Part shown: positions 22,701 through 35,006 of the stretch, piece after piece | How positions within the stretch are numbered: position 1 is the first letter of the stretch | Layout of the letters: each line of letters starts with the position of its first letter | From: Rhyzopertha dominica | Taxonomy: Eukaryota > Arthropoda > Insecta > Coleoptera > Bostrichidae | Length of the DNA: 64,000 nucleotides | Direction of reading: 5' to 3' | Assembly: GCA_025024175.1 (NCBI GenBank) | Contig: QCXZ01000137.1 | Span: 12,834,001-12,898,000, forward strand | The notes under the pieces: model-generated | Told to the model about the DNA's origin: nothing | Databases searched by the model: none | The model's input: only the letters and a program-made list of their open reading frames with translations | Made by a program: the position numbers and the translations under genes

Positions 22701-25700
22701 TTTCTTATTTTGGAGCACGCTAAAGCGGAATAACCAACATCAAACTTGGTATGTAAAGAAACGCTACAAGCTTACAATTTATTTGATTTATTCACAAAAG
22801 TAATACCTTCATTAAAATATGAGATACGAAGAAGTATCTTTTCTGTAAAAAAAGAGATTAAAATTTGTTTTCTCGTTATATGCTATTTTGTGGTTAGCAC
22901 TTTTACTATTTCTAAATTTTCGAAATTAGTTTCTTTCTTCTTATATGGACTTGGAAGCGCACTTCAACTTTATGTCTAAATGTAAGTATTTTATTAAGTT
23001 AGAGCTCTAAATTTTATCAAATTATATAAAGTTCTTTAGTTTGCAAAAGCATCAGATTCCACTCCAAAAATTGCCTTCGCCTATGCTTCGACAACTACGA
23101 GGAATATGTAATTGCATCCCATGCACTCAATTCAAAGAATTCCAGCGACCACGACCTTGGTTGATAAAGAGTTAATTCCCTGAAAGTCAAGATTAGGATT
23201 TCTCTCACGCCGACAACAAGGAACTGAACCTCGCCGCCAAGACATGTCTACTACCACGCAATTACGCAATTAACAAACACATATTACACAATTAATCGGC
23301 CATAAAACCGAGAAAGCCTTGACACTCATACGGATCCGACAAAAGTGGATTGACTTTACACAACGATATTTGCCGTGAATGTTAAACATCGACGTCCGCA
23401 TAACATATGACAAACGTGAGAACATCCACGCATGGTTTTTTGTGCGAGCTCTCATATTCAACACTTCTCTCTATAAGTTGGCGCAGGAATCAAAGCGAAG
23501 TAGCGCTACCACTTGCGTATCGACTGTATATTATACAAATACAATACGAATGTAATATATTCACTTCCTTCTAACAGTACAGTTGATAAACGCATGTGCC
23601 GTTAGTTCGCATTTCGAGATACAGGTATTTCCAGTAATTCGACTTATTTGAATAGATTGCGCTCTCTGAACCGATCCAGAACAATTTACAGGGTATCGCT
23701 GCGGAATTAGAGCCGAGCGTAACTGCAGGCAAGAGGTTCATCGACGACGACCGTATCCTGTGCAAGAAATCGATGCAAGTCAAAGCAGTGATTTCCTCGA
23801 GATAGAACCTAGCGTTTACGGTTCAAGAGAACCTCTACAAGCGGAACAGAATGGGATTTTTTGCGAAAGTAGCCTGCTTTACTGTTGTAGGGAATAACAA
23901 GCAGACATGCGATCGAGGAGAAATATGCAGAAGTGATGAACAGCGTTGACAAAACCTCTTTCTTCGCTGCTATTATTAGTTTCATAACAAATTCTCTAAT
24001 ACTGTACACCCTCTCATATTATATTGATGTCCTATGAGCAAATAGTGCTACATATAAACCACCCATTCGCCACCTTGATCACGGCCCTGAAGGTTCTTCT
24101 TTGCACTATTGCCCGGTCAAATCAATTAAATCCAAAGAAATAGCTGCTAGAGTTTTAAAAATTAGTTCAATATTCTAAGAATCCTGAAGGTTATATAGGT
24201 CAAGCCTCGGATATTGGAATAATTTAATTGCGACATTTCCTAGTTTTGCGCTTCTTCTGAAATATCCCCTTCACAAACGTGACCCCATCTAGAGCTGTAG
24301 CAAATGAATGGATAAACACCCAGAGAAGCATCGACACCATCACAAAAGGGAAGAAAATAATAAGTAAATAAGTCATAAATTTAAATGAAGCTAACCAAAG
24401 CTAACATCAAACACAGAAATATCTAATGAAAGCAATCATTGGTTGGGTGCACCCTGAAAACCGTCTCATTCCAAACCTCAATGTAGGGATCCCACTAACA
24501 ACAAGCGTGTCGTCCCTCCAACCCAGCATAGACGGCCTGTCCAGCGGTATATCCAGGAGCTACAGAAATGACTACCGTCGCCAGTATAGTCAATCAGTCT
24601 ACCTCCATACTTGTGAAATGTCCTCATGTGATGACAAATGATTGCTTTGACTTCTTTAGATGGACGATGTGGTGTCGCACCGATGAAGTCAGATTTAATA
24701 GCATGCTTTTCGCTAATTCCAGCTTTTGTAGTTCTAAGTAGATATACATTTTTGAATTAACTTTCCCTCTTTCAAGTTATACAAAGAATATAAGTTCAGT
24801 TTGAGGATGACCTAGTGCGAATAGCAACTTCAGTAAATCTGTATCATCATCATCATCCATGATTGTTGCCTTATTCTTACATGATGCTTTGCCAACTCAA
24901 CATCGGACTGCGTAAGAATATGCAACCCCCTCAGCGACAGTTGTATAAATATCTTCACCACCCAGTAAGTAACACAGCATGTCGAGAAATTAAGTGTCTT
25001 ACCCTTATATTAGCAAAGAACAGGCCACCACCGGCAGACTACTTTGATGTTATTCAAAAAACACATTTTACTACTAGTTTTTCAGTATTTAAGCTGAAGC
25101 CAAACAATGTTTTATCAATAGGTTATGTTGAGTCATAAAACTTTATTAAAATACTTATTCTAAGTCTTTTTTTTTTGTTAACTTGATTGAGTACGATGCC
25201 TGCCTCAGCTAACGTCACGACTATCCTTAAAGATGACGACAAGGTGGATGTCAGTAACATAGTCCCAGTAACTTTGCAAGCTTAGTAAATACGTTGTACG
25301 TATTGCCTCAAAATTTATGTCATTCCTTTTGACAAACAATGTAATTCCCTCGCTGAGCATGGATTTGTTTTCGGCGTTTGAGTTATAACCAACGTGTTGT
25401 ACCCTTAGCTATTGAAGAGTGCTCTATTCTGTGTGTGGTTAACTCATTCCATGGATAGAAAGCTTCCGAGTCCTGTATCAGATGAGGTAAGTTTTTTTTT
25501 ATTCTTACCTATAATATTTCCTGCGTTTCTCATTGCCTGAAGTCCGAAAGATAGGCTAACCCTGCGTCGTATCCCTTAAGGAGAATTAGAAGTCTTCTTT
25601 AAAAAACTTTACTCAAAGTTAAATCCACTTGTTTAATTATATAGTAAAGCGATTTGAGCTAACTAACAGCCATCGTCAGTACCTGAACCAATAGATATAA

Positions 25701-26051
25701 AACCTTTACAAGTATTCTAACTTTTTCAAAACTATGGAAACAAGGAGATCCTGTCCTGTTCATAACATAACCTTCAATCCGAAATTCTAGCCAGGACCCC
25801 AATATCTAGAGGGATTCTGCATGTGCCAACTTGCTGATCTAAGGGTTTATATTTACTGCCACATGAAGCAAAATTATCCATGGACAAAAAAGATCAGATA
25901 TTATCAAGCTATTTAGATTAATTTACGGAATGTTCTGCAGTTCTTCTGCCCAAATTATTGCTATACTGAGTAGCGACGCCTGTAAGTGACCACCCATTTA
26001 AACTGAGGAATGGTATCTCATCTCTCTTCCCAATGTGTAATGTATTGATAA
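16713..26051. other. Long intergenic stretch, no firm gene
   Basis: AT-rich, with several gtaagt donor-like sites but little open frame. Items of some interest: a minus-to-plus change of composition at about 23060-24060 (less AT-rich, no recognised coding); an open frame at 20111-20338 (plus) that includes a basic helical stretch KALKAEKKKVTEERRKK-like; the exon-like frame at 21319-21572; an ATG-plus-donor segment at 25451-25486. No RNA genes or large repeats were seen. ORFs at 22746-22979, 24426-24641 and 24863-25138 have no known features. Confidence 0.4.
21319..21572 (+). pseudogene. Exon-like open frame of unknown function
   Basis: A good acceptor (tttatttcag) precedes an open frame that has one early stop (TAA at 21339) and then runs through to TGA at 21570. 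The peptide (GSFEYQAPSDFRGMTTYNLS onward, then a Lys-rich tail) has non-repetitive composition unlike most AT-driven ORFs here. I do not recognise the family. The early stop suggests a pseudo-exon, unless translation begins at the ATG at 21387. Confidence 0.2.
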
Positions 26052-26580
26052 TGGTGATGTTCACGAGGCGAGACGAGGAAATTGAAAACTCTCGTCTCGA
26101 GTTTCGTCTCGCAACTAAAAGTCTAGTCTCGTTTCATGTCACGTTCGACATTCTCGCAAAATTTTTATGATACCTCCTATGTACCTAAGTGAAATGCATA
26201 TAACATCAATTCCAACTTTTATTGCTACAAATAAAAAACAAATCAGCAAATATTGCAGGGAAAAGAGACACGAAAACACATTCCATTTAATATCATCTCG
26301 TATTCCGATGGCATCCAGAAGGTCATAACATAGACGAAGGGCGGCGCGACGTCGATTTCTTCTTTTTTCAGAGATGCTATTAGATGGCGACAACGGCTTT
26401 GTAGTGCCGACTTGAAAACGTAAAAATATTTGCTTTATATTTCGTGATACTGTAAGACTTTTGCGAGACATTCGCGCGAGATTCGAGATGAGACTTTTCA
26501 AAAATCTCGTCTCGATTCGCAAGGGAAATTTATGTATCGTCTCTAGACTCTCGCAAACGAAAATATCGTGGGCATTACTA
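26052..26580. mobile_element. hAT-type MITE with CGAGACGAG subterminal repeats
   Basis: The ends form a short inverted repeat T(G/A)GT(G/A)ATG(T/C)(T/C)CACGA. They are flanked by ATTGATAA (26044-26051) and ATTGGTAA (26581-26588), an 8-base target duplication with one mismatch, as made by hAT transposases. Inside each end lie clusters of CTCGTCTCG/CGAGACGAG words (at least six within 120 bases on the left and five on the right) in opposite orientations, probably transposase-binding sites. The 150-codon minus-strand ORF covering it is a by-product of these repeats. Non-autonomous. Confidence 0.85.
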
Positions 26581-26588
26581 ATTGGTAA

Positions 26589-27869
26589 CAAAAAATCGTT
26601 AATATTGTTAACAAACTAAGCTATGCTACTCCTCAGTTAAACATAATTTGTAGAACGATAACAATTCTGGGGATTAACATGCTCAAGCCAAGGTAGTGCA
26701 GAAATTGCGTAATGAAATATCTTAGTGCATACTGTTTGTTTCTCGTATGCAACATGCAAAGTAGTCGTAATTCTCAAAGTTCACCATACCTAACAATAAT
26801 ATGTTCTACAGCTGCAAACCATAGTATCTGCACCATTAATGGATTTCCGCAGATCAAACCGTCGACGTACGTCCGTACATTATCTACATGGAATTATTAT
26901 ACACTTTCCTGGGTTCAGCATAATAACGGTCTGGCATGCATGGAGCGAGAAAACCAGGAATTATATAGACGGCGATGGCAAATATCAAATAGCACCTGCA
27001 CGCCTATTACTGTAGCGTTCACGCACACGATCCGTTGTCGCAGTATCTCTGCAAAACTGCATGATGTAATAAATGCCGGCTATTTGTAAAACACAGAAAT
27101 CGTGTGAAGGAGGGAAAATTCTCCGGGCGAGATACGGATAACAAGACGGTCGTAAGTACGCCGCTGTGAAAGGTGACTTATAAGCTACGATGGAGAAGTT
27201 CCTGCCATTACGACTTGCCATAAACGCTTCATTGCCTTTTTTCTTCCGAACGTTTGCGGCCTTCGTGTTACAGATAACAATTATCCTTCTTCCTAAGAGC
27301 TGTCTGAGCTGTTCGGGACACCTAGAACTATTTCAGAAATGTCGAGGGGATGTGCTACTTTATCATCCTCTGCGTAATGACGCGTCTATTAAACGTAGCA
27401 GACCGAACAGGAAGATTCATATAACATACACATCATTTATGTACGTAAACAACACACATTGGGTATTGTAAATATATAAACTTTAAAAGATGTGCGTGGA
27501 AGCTTCACAAAATTCTCTATGTGAACTATCAGCTTTGAATAAACGATTAATTAGTATAAGCGCCTATCTGTTTCTAAAAATACAAAAAAGCCTAATCGAC
27601 CAAAGAAATTTGAAGTTAACGTGATTTCCCTAACCAGTCAAATTTCAAAAAAGGAGACATTTAAAATTATATTTGGAGTTCAAAATACAAAATGAACGTC
27701 ACTGATTAGTACCTGATATTAGAGTGTACGTGTAGCGCTATTTATTACTGCGATCACAAATTTAATATACTGTGTGATTTAGAACTGCAATACCGAGAAA
27801 ATTAATTTGGATTCATATTTTTACTAGGTTATGGTCTTAACTAAACGCAAAAAAGCGAATATATCTGAA
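26589..27869. other. Intergenic DNA, no supported gene
   Basis: ORFs at 26712-27089 (plus, 125 codons) and 27190-27471 (plus, 93 codons) occupy a patch of intermediate G+C, but neither has a recognised domain, and the second is simply hydrophobic near its start. I leave both uncalled. Confidence 0.4.
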
Positions 27870-28000
27870 ATAGACAGATATATACATCCACATATGGTAG
27901 AACAATATACCTTTAAGGTGAAGCTGTCAATGTTTTGCCACGCTCTCCGGATTCAGACCCTTTTGAATATGTTTGGGATATGGCCGAGACATGCCGCAAT
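27870..28000 (+). pseudogene. Tc1-type transposase fragment (SPDxxPxE block)
   Basis: One frame reads AVNVLPRSPDSDPFEYVWDM, the SPDLNPIEHLWD block of Tc1-family transposases, with the catalytic Glu still in place (the E of PFE). A preceding HPHMVEQY resembles the region after the second catalytic Asp. Only about 40 codons are recognisable. It ends about 45 bases before the 3' tail of the neighbouring LINE. Confidence 0.65.
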
Positions 28001-28045
28001 CTTAACCAACTTTAACCCATTTCCAACATAAAACTTGAAGAAAAT

Positions 28046-28072
28046 TTTATTTATTTATTTATTTATTTATTT
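28046..28072. repeat. (TTTA)n microsatellite, 3' tail of the LINE
   Basis: About 27 bases of TTTA units. Read on the minus strand this is a (TAAA)n tail directly after the reverse-transcriptase unit, as in LINEs that end in short tandem repeats rather than long poly(A). Confidence 0.9.
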
Positions 28073-30224
28073 AATTTCACAGAGTGTCTATATTATATAA
28101 AGTAAATGTATTTATAATGTATAATAAATAAAAATCGAATGAGTTGGCTCAAACAGTTTCACAAGAAAAGCAGAGCTCAACCCACCTTACTTATATTTGG
28201 TAGTTTACTTAATTATGAATAACCTTAACTATCCTTAATTTCTTAGGTATTGGTCTGAATGTATTGCACTGCTTAATGCCTGTCGGTAGTGAATTATAGT
28301 CTTTTATGGCTTTGTAGTTATTTAATCCACTATTAGTCCTTGTTGTCTCACCATACACATTTTCTGTTTGTCTAGTTTGATGCTTGTCAATTTCATTTTT
28401 TCTTCTAATATCACAATTGGATTTTATTGTATTTTGCACACTTTTATATATAAATGCCACGTTGTTTAAAACACTAATTGTTCGAGACGCAAATTGTTTG
28501 TGGTTTTATATATTTGAGCTGTTGGAGTTCTGTTATGAAACTTATGTAGTACTTTGATCGCTTTGTTCATCAGTCTTTCCACAATTTGCATATTCCCCGC
28601 ACCGCACTGAGACCATGATGTGATGCCATAGATGATGTGTGTTAATATATGGGAAGTGTACACTGTTCTTGCTGCCGTTGGAGGTAAGTAATTACAACGT
28701 CTGAGCGCACCAATGATTGATCTCAATTTAGTTCTTATTTTGTTAACATGTTCGTCCCAGTTTAGTTTATCATCTATTTTCATTCCTAAGTATGAGGTTG
28801 ATGGTGTTCTATGTATAGTTTCACCATTTATATTAATGTTCAGTTGTATTTCTTGTTTGTTTTTTTGTTTGAATAGCATGTAATTGGTTTTAGTCACATT
28901 TAACGTCAGTAGATTATTTCTCAGCCAATTGTCAAGCAGTTTCATATGCTCATTGATATTATGTTCCAAGTCATTCTTTGTTTTGCCGCTGTAGAGTATC
29001 ACTGTGTCGTCAGCATATACAGTGTACTTTCCCTTGAGTCCTGCATATTGTATATTGTTTATATATATAAGGTAAAGCAATGGGCCGATGACACTTTCCC
29101 TTCGTCGCCAAGCACACCATTTATGCTAGTTTGTACTGTCCTGTTTTGTAAATAGTTTTCAATTAAATTGTTTGCTGTTCAGCGGACTCCGACCTCGTCT
29201 AGGAATTCCAAGAGTTTATTGTGGTCAACCGTATCAAGGCTTTTTTAATGTCTAGGTAGATCGCCACAACATATCGTCCTTTGTCTAATTCTCTGTTTAT
29301 GTCTCCTAGTACGTTCATAACTGCAGACTGCGTGTTTGAATTTTCTTGAAATCCATACTGGTTTTTATCTAGACCATCGTTCGTTTTCATAAATTTGTTG
29401 ATTCTTTTCTTTATAAGTTTTTCATATATTTTACTTAGAATCGGTTGTAACGCGATAGGTCTGTAATTTCCGAGTTCTTATTTATTTCCTTTTCCTTTGT
29501 ATATGGGTATAATTTTTGCTCGTTTTAGGATTTCTGGGTACGTTCCGTCTCTCATGTGTTTATTATATAATTCTGCTAGCTTCGGCGGAATTATATCGCC
29601 TATATGTCTAATGTTTTTAGCTGTTATGTTGTCTATGCCAGGTGCGGTGTTTGGTTTTAGTTCATTTATTAGGTTTAATACCTCTAGGGCATCTGTGGGG
29701 ACCATGTAGATCGATTTCCTTTGAAGTTTGTTTCGTATAGCTGTAACTGGCCGATTTTTGTTTATGGTGTGTAGTTTATTTGCCACCTCATTTCCAATGT
29801 TTGCAAAAAAAAATGCGTTTATTGTGTTTGAAATGTCCTTCGGGTTCGTTATTATTTCTTGCTGTTCATTTAAGACTGACTCGATTGTTTTGTTTTTGTT
29901 ATTATGTGCATTGTTTGTTACCGCATATTGAATCGTTCTCCAAAACCTTTTTGTGTCGCTTTCAGAATAAGCAAACTGTTTTACAATATATTCGCGCTTA
30001 GCTTGTTTTATGCGTGCATTTACTTGATTTCGCATTTGTTTGTATCTTTCCATGAGTTGTATGTTATTAAATTTACTTTGCTTTAATTTATATGTATAGT
30101 TATTCTTCCTGATGATTATCATAACCTCCTGTGTTATCCAGAGGTGTCCTCTCGTTCTAAGTCTTTTGTAGTTTGTGTTTTGTTCAAGAGTACTCTCAAT
30201 AAGTGTTGTTAATTGTTCTAATTA
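28046..30224 (-). mobile_element. 5'-truncated non-LTR retrotransposon (CR1/L2-like LINE)
   Basis: The reverse-transcriptase half of a LINE on the minus strand. In order: linker and finger region (30221-29478; APGIDNITAKNI, then IIPIYKGKGNK); QYGFQ and the motif A segment YLDIKKA (29390-29199); palm with YADDT (DNA at 29003-29017) and thumb (29080-28466), which includes SYLGMKIDDKLNWDEHV; C-terminal segment with AIKDYNSLP (28460-28209). The endonuclease half is missing, a common 5' truncation. The frame is broken by a TAA at 29478, a one-base loss after motif A (near 29243), a TGA near 29180 and a small deletion near 29090 that removes the GVPQG motif. It is therefore inactive, but the peptide is still clearly readable. 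Clade placement in the Jockey/CR1/L2 group is by style and the microsatellite tail; RTE is less likely. Confidence 0.92.
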
Positions 30225-33200
30225 ACCACCTAAGTCGATCATCACAGTTTCAGACAATCTAATATTTTATCATATATTCGTTAATACCACCACGTAGTAA
30301 AAATGCCAATTTAAAATAATTATTTTTTCTTGGTGTTGCAATTCTAAATTCACACAGTACACAAGTAGGTGGTATTATATATAAGTATAGCTTAGTGGGT
30401 ATTTAGCACCTTTATCATCACTGTATTTTCGGACAGAAAATGACAATAATTAAAGACATATCTCTTATCTTTATTTTGTATTTGAACTGCTAACTTCAAA
30501 CTGCAGAAATAAGAACTGATTACATACCGTTTTCTAAAGATAGTATATTATTATAATGAGGGAATAGAGTTCGACATCTCGCGAGTGAAAGGGGATTTAG
30601 ATGGTTTAATCCCGTAGTATAGATGCTACTGCATTTCCGGAACATTACCACTGAAGATATTATCATCAAAACTTTTGTCTTTAATTAACCGTTTTTTAAA
30701 TGAGTGAAGTGATGTAAGCCCCACTGCCTTGTAAAAATTTCAAAGAATTTACAAGCAATAAAATAAGATGTTTTTAAAATGCTGCCGGGAAAAACAGTGA
30801 GAAACTTAAACGAACGCGGTATGCGGTTTCTTTAATGAAATGGCAAAACAAGGGTTGGGCCTAGTATTTCATGTGAAAATCTATATATAACGCAAAACAT
30901 AATATTGATGTAAGTAAATTCCACAAATTAACTATACTCTTCTAAAAAGGAAAATGGTTGGTCCAAACCAAAGAGTCAAGTAAGGTACTAACTGGAAAGT
31001 AGGTTAAATAGGTTTGTGGAAGAAGCTTAGAAATGCACATGCAAAAGTCGGTAATTTTCAAGAAATATTTTTCCTTTTGTTTTGAAACGGTTATATGGTT
31101 GTATATAGGTAGCACTTATGTTGTGTGCAACAGGTGTTTAGAGGGAAATTGAATTAGTCGAATTGTCAATTAATGATGAATGGGCAACACACTTCTTAAT
31201 ATTAAAGCTAGTAAAAATAGATAGAGACAAACTTCGTCGTAAAACTCTGAAAAAAATATATGGCATTAAGAAAAGCAGAAACAGCCTAATCAAGATATAT
31301 ACTTCTGGAAAACTACATCAGAAGGGTGCAGCATTCTTTTATCTACCAGATGCGTAGTCATATACACGACATTCCTGACGAAGAACTTCCATCGTGTCTT
31401 TACCAACTGATTCAGGTGCTGCTGTACCCGTAGATATTTTAAAACAACGTAAGGGTGGAAGTCGGAAACTGTTGCTAAAGATATGTGCAAAACTCCCCGA
31501 AGAAGAGAAAAAATATTACCGACAAAATTTTTTGAATGACCCTCTTACGTCAGCCCTAGATAATTACAGTAACATAAGCATTATTTTCCTCAAGAATTAT
31601 AATAAAAATTTGCCAATTTGGATCTGTCAATAAATTCTTTAGGCAGCTCAACTAATATTTGTTCACTGCAGTAAACAAATTTCCCACATTAGTTCCGGTA
31701 GTGCAAAAAGGCTAATTATTATTATTATTATTTATAAACCGAGTGTTGGGATTAAAACAATAATAAATAAAGAATTTAGATCCCAGAGTATTACACCAAC
31801 AAAAGCCTTGTCTCTAAGATATGCATTTCATGTTTAACTATTATAATGCGTTAATTTTAAAATTGGATAAATATAAATAGTTTTCGAAAAACCATTTGAT
31901 TCCTGTGGGTAGCTGACCGCCCTCGAAAAAGTGTTTTCTCAAATGCAGACTTATCAATATATAAACTCAATAATCAAAATATCCACCGAAAACAGAAACT
32001 CTTTTTTACGCCAACAGACAGTGAGCCAATACTGACTGGTGGTCATTAATTAGGAGATAGATTTGCAAATCGCAGCCCAACTGTATACATTAGTATAAAA
32101 TCGCATATGGCTATTCAACATTCACATCATCGGCTATTCAGAGACAACTCAGCAGCGTAACTGTTAATAATTATTAACAGTATTTTTTTTTTTCGATATT
32201 GCCAATAGACGTAGGTACTCGTAACCCAAATTAGAACAATTGCTTTGGAGCCTGGAGAGACGAGAAAATAAATTAACACCTTTTCAATGGGTGCACAGCG
32301 TGATCTGAATGCGGGCTGGTTTGAAACTTTGCCCAGTCATTGCGGAGCAACAGAACAGGTTCCCGCATTAAAATATCATCTGTAGAGACGTCATTTGAAC
32401 CAATAAGAAGCAATGCCAATAAATTGTTCGACTGAAAAAACCTATTGCAGACCTGGGTGTTAGGATCATCCCAATTTGTCGGCACCATCATGCTAATGAT
32501 ATGTCAGATGGTTTGATATACACCCGTTTTCGGAAAAAATTAAAAGCGTGTGGAGAGGAACACGTCAAAAATAAATTCAAAAATAAAGAAATAATACACA
32601 AAATTTTTCGGGCACTTAATAAAAATTGATTACTTTTTATAACACATTATTTACAAAGTACATGACAAGTACGGGAATCAAATAGAAGTTTCCATCCCTG
32701 TAGAACTACAGCAACAAAACAAAAATAAGTAAGGAAATAACTATAGGCACTAAACGCTGGAGGCTGTTGCTAGTTTATTACCCTCAGAATTATGAGATAA
32801 ATATGAGAAGACTACAAAGAACGTAAAGAAGTTAACGAGGAAGTTATGCTTGCTTTTTCATCAAAAAGTTAGTTTTATTATTTATTTGAAGAAAGACCGG
32901 AGTGGGTGGGAAATCTTTCACGCTGTGGTCAATAAATTCCATGTTGAAAAGTACTTTGAGAGTGAAAGAAAACGTCGACATATGTAAAGCTACAGATATA
33001 CATAAAGCTCCAACGTGAGGGACATGAATAAAAAACATCAAAAAATCAAAAACTATTGACAGAAGCGCCTAAAGATTCATTTTACCCATTAAAGTGGCGT
33101 TAATCTTTCGTCTATATGTTGTATGTCTTAGTAAGGAGCGGAGAAAATTAACTGCTAATAACTTAATTGTTTATTTTGTTAATATAAAGAAAAGAGATAC

Positions 33201-33467
33201 TTTTATTTACGTCTTGTATTGAGAAAATGTAGCTTATTTCGAACGAGTGTCCGAAAAAATGCTTTTTCTTCGTTATTTATTACACATTCAGATATATAGG
33301 TTCGCTCACTGTTTTCTGAAAGTATACGGGATGTTCGACAATTAGAGGGCAGTATTGAATATATCTACATATTAATGAAGTCATTCTAGATCCAAGCGCA
33401 CAACAAACATCATATATTCTACAATGGACCGTCTTGTAGGTAGGACTAAATATTTCTATTTCAAGTA
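30225..33467. other. Intergenic DNA with unrecognised ORFs
   Basis: Two plus-strand ORFs (31163-31357 and 31394-31633) follow each other in different frames. They are Lys-rich and hydrophilic (LKKIYGIKKSRNSLIKIY; KICAKLPEEEKKYYRQNF) and could be two halves of one decayed gene or element, but I recognise no family. A perfect 20-base palindrome lies at 32161-32180. The minus-strand ORF 32491-32273 includes LLLRNDWAKFQT, which resembles a segment near 42900. AT-rich elsewhere. Confidence 0.4.
32161..32180. repeat. Perfect 20-base palindrome followed by a T run
   Basis: CTGTTAATAATTATTAACAG is a perfect inverted repeat without a loop and is followed by a run of about 13 T. It looks like a hairpin terminator, but in an insect genome such AT-rich palindromes arise easily. 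No RNA gene was found upstream. Confidence 0.5.
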
Positions 33468-33877
33468 CAGGGTGTCCCAGAATAACTCGTACTATAGCAG
33501 ATGCATTTTTACAAGTTTTTATAGAAAGCAAACAAGTAAAATCTAGGTCTGATACAATTTGTTCAATTGTAATGTTCAGAGGTCATTGACACTCTCTAAA
33601 CGTACTACTCGTAAAAGCTAGAATCACCTAGAAGTGGCATTTATTAAATTATTGATTAAATGAATGATATAAAAAGAAAAAAGCTTCCACACACTACTCT
33701 TTGTTTTCCGTTTAGCAATGTGGCTCTTTAGCTGTAGTAGTTCTAAGATATATAATTAATTTATCCATATCTACCAAATGGTTTTTTTGTGATATTATGT
33801 TTATTAGGACTTTGTCATTCAGAATAGCCTCAGCAATATGTATATTCACTACAGCACTGAAGTTGCGAAACACTCTG
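33468..33877. mobile_element. Candidate MITE with CAG(G/A)GTGT ends
   Basis: The left end CAGGGTGTCCCAGAATAACT and the inverted right end CAGAGTGTTTCGCAACT share 9 of the first 11 bases and are each flanked by TA (33466-33467 and 33878-33879). The 410 bp length and absence of transposase fit a mariner-like MITE. The terminal match is short, so this is a moderate call. Confidence 0.5.
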
Positions 33878-33879
33878 TA

Positions 33880-35006
33880 TACAAGCGACCAATCTGACTT
33901 AATAAATAAGAGTGAACAGCGTGCATATTTGCTACTACAGAATGACAATTTTACAGTACAGTCACGCGGCAATCAATAAAAAAAAGTACCTTCAAGCCGT
34001 TGTACAATTAAGCAATCTGGAACTTAACAAGTTTTTAACACGTCCTCCATTTAATGTATCGATAAAAACGTACAGCCGAATTAGAATTTATAATTTCTTC
34101 TCTGCATATTAAGGACTGTGTAAGTATATTCACATGGGGGCTTCCCAATTAGTCCACGGTCGGCGCGCGAACGCCACTAATAAAAATAAAACAGTAATTG
34201 AATTTCAAAGGCGTTTTTTCATTCGCAATTATGCCGATTAACGAGCGTACCTTTTGGTTAACTAGACAGGTTCGAGCATGACATCGTGTATAACAAGTAA
34301 AAGCAAGGGCATAACAAATGCAATCTGGGAAATTATGCGTTTGAGGTCTTCCTTGTTATAGAAAGGTCGCTTGAATCTAAAGGACGCGGTAAACAAGTGA
34401 AAGCAAACTATTTTACAAGATCAAAGCAAACTATGCACCTACTGTGCTGTGTAATTCTATTATATTTGACTACATAACATGATAAAGTATTACCTCTAGA
34501 AATCAATAACTTTTTGAATAACTATGACTAACTAAGATTAATGTAGAACATAATAATAATTATAAAGACAATATAAACTTTAGATGTTAATTACCGCCTA
34601 CATGGTTATATATATATATCCCTTTTATGTTCAATTCTCCATTAGAATTCTAGTGGGACAATATCTGCAGGCAATGACGGGCACTTTACGAACGCAATTA
34701 GGGAAATTCTTAATTTTTTTGTATTCGATTCAGCTGGCGAGTATTTTAGCCTCTAAATCCATAGGCTTTTTGGTGGGTTATGGTATAACTATAATATGAG
34801 GAGGTACTGATGGATAATAAGCCTTTACTGTTTGGAGTATAATATATATTACACTTTTTAGAAGTATCATTAAAAAGTCTCACGTCAAAAGGTGAAACTA
34901 CATAAAATCTGAATATCGAAGTTACTAGTTACGAGAGTTAAGGGTCAAAAACTGAATTGCTCTGTACCTATAAAACAATTTCATTTTTCATTTTGTCTGA
35001 AAATGC
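33880..35006. other. Intergenic DNA with a G+C-richer patch
   Basis: A patch at about 34130-34400 is less AT-rich (GGTCGGCGCGCGAACGCC) with adjacent ATTA/TAATTG homeodomain-type cores, so it may be regulatory. A short (TA)n run lies at 34609-34618. No gene supported. Confidence 0.3.

Noticed and set aside
26139..26591. 150-codon minus-strand ORF
   Set aside because: It lies within the hAT MITE and is generated by its subterminal repeats.
32161..32195. Hairpin plus T run resembling an intrinsic terminator
   Set aside because: Not a bacterial genome, and no RNA gene lies upstream.
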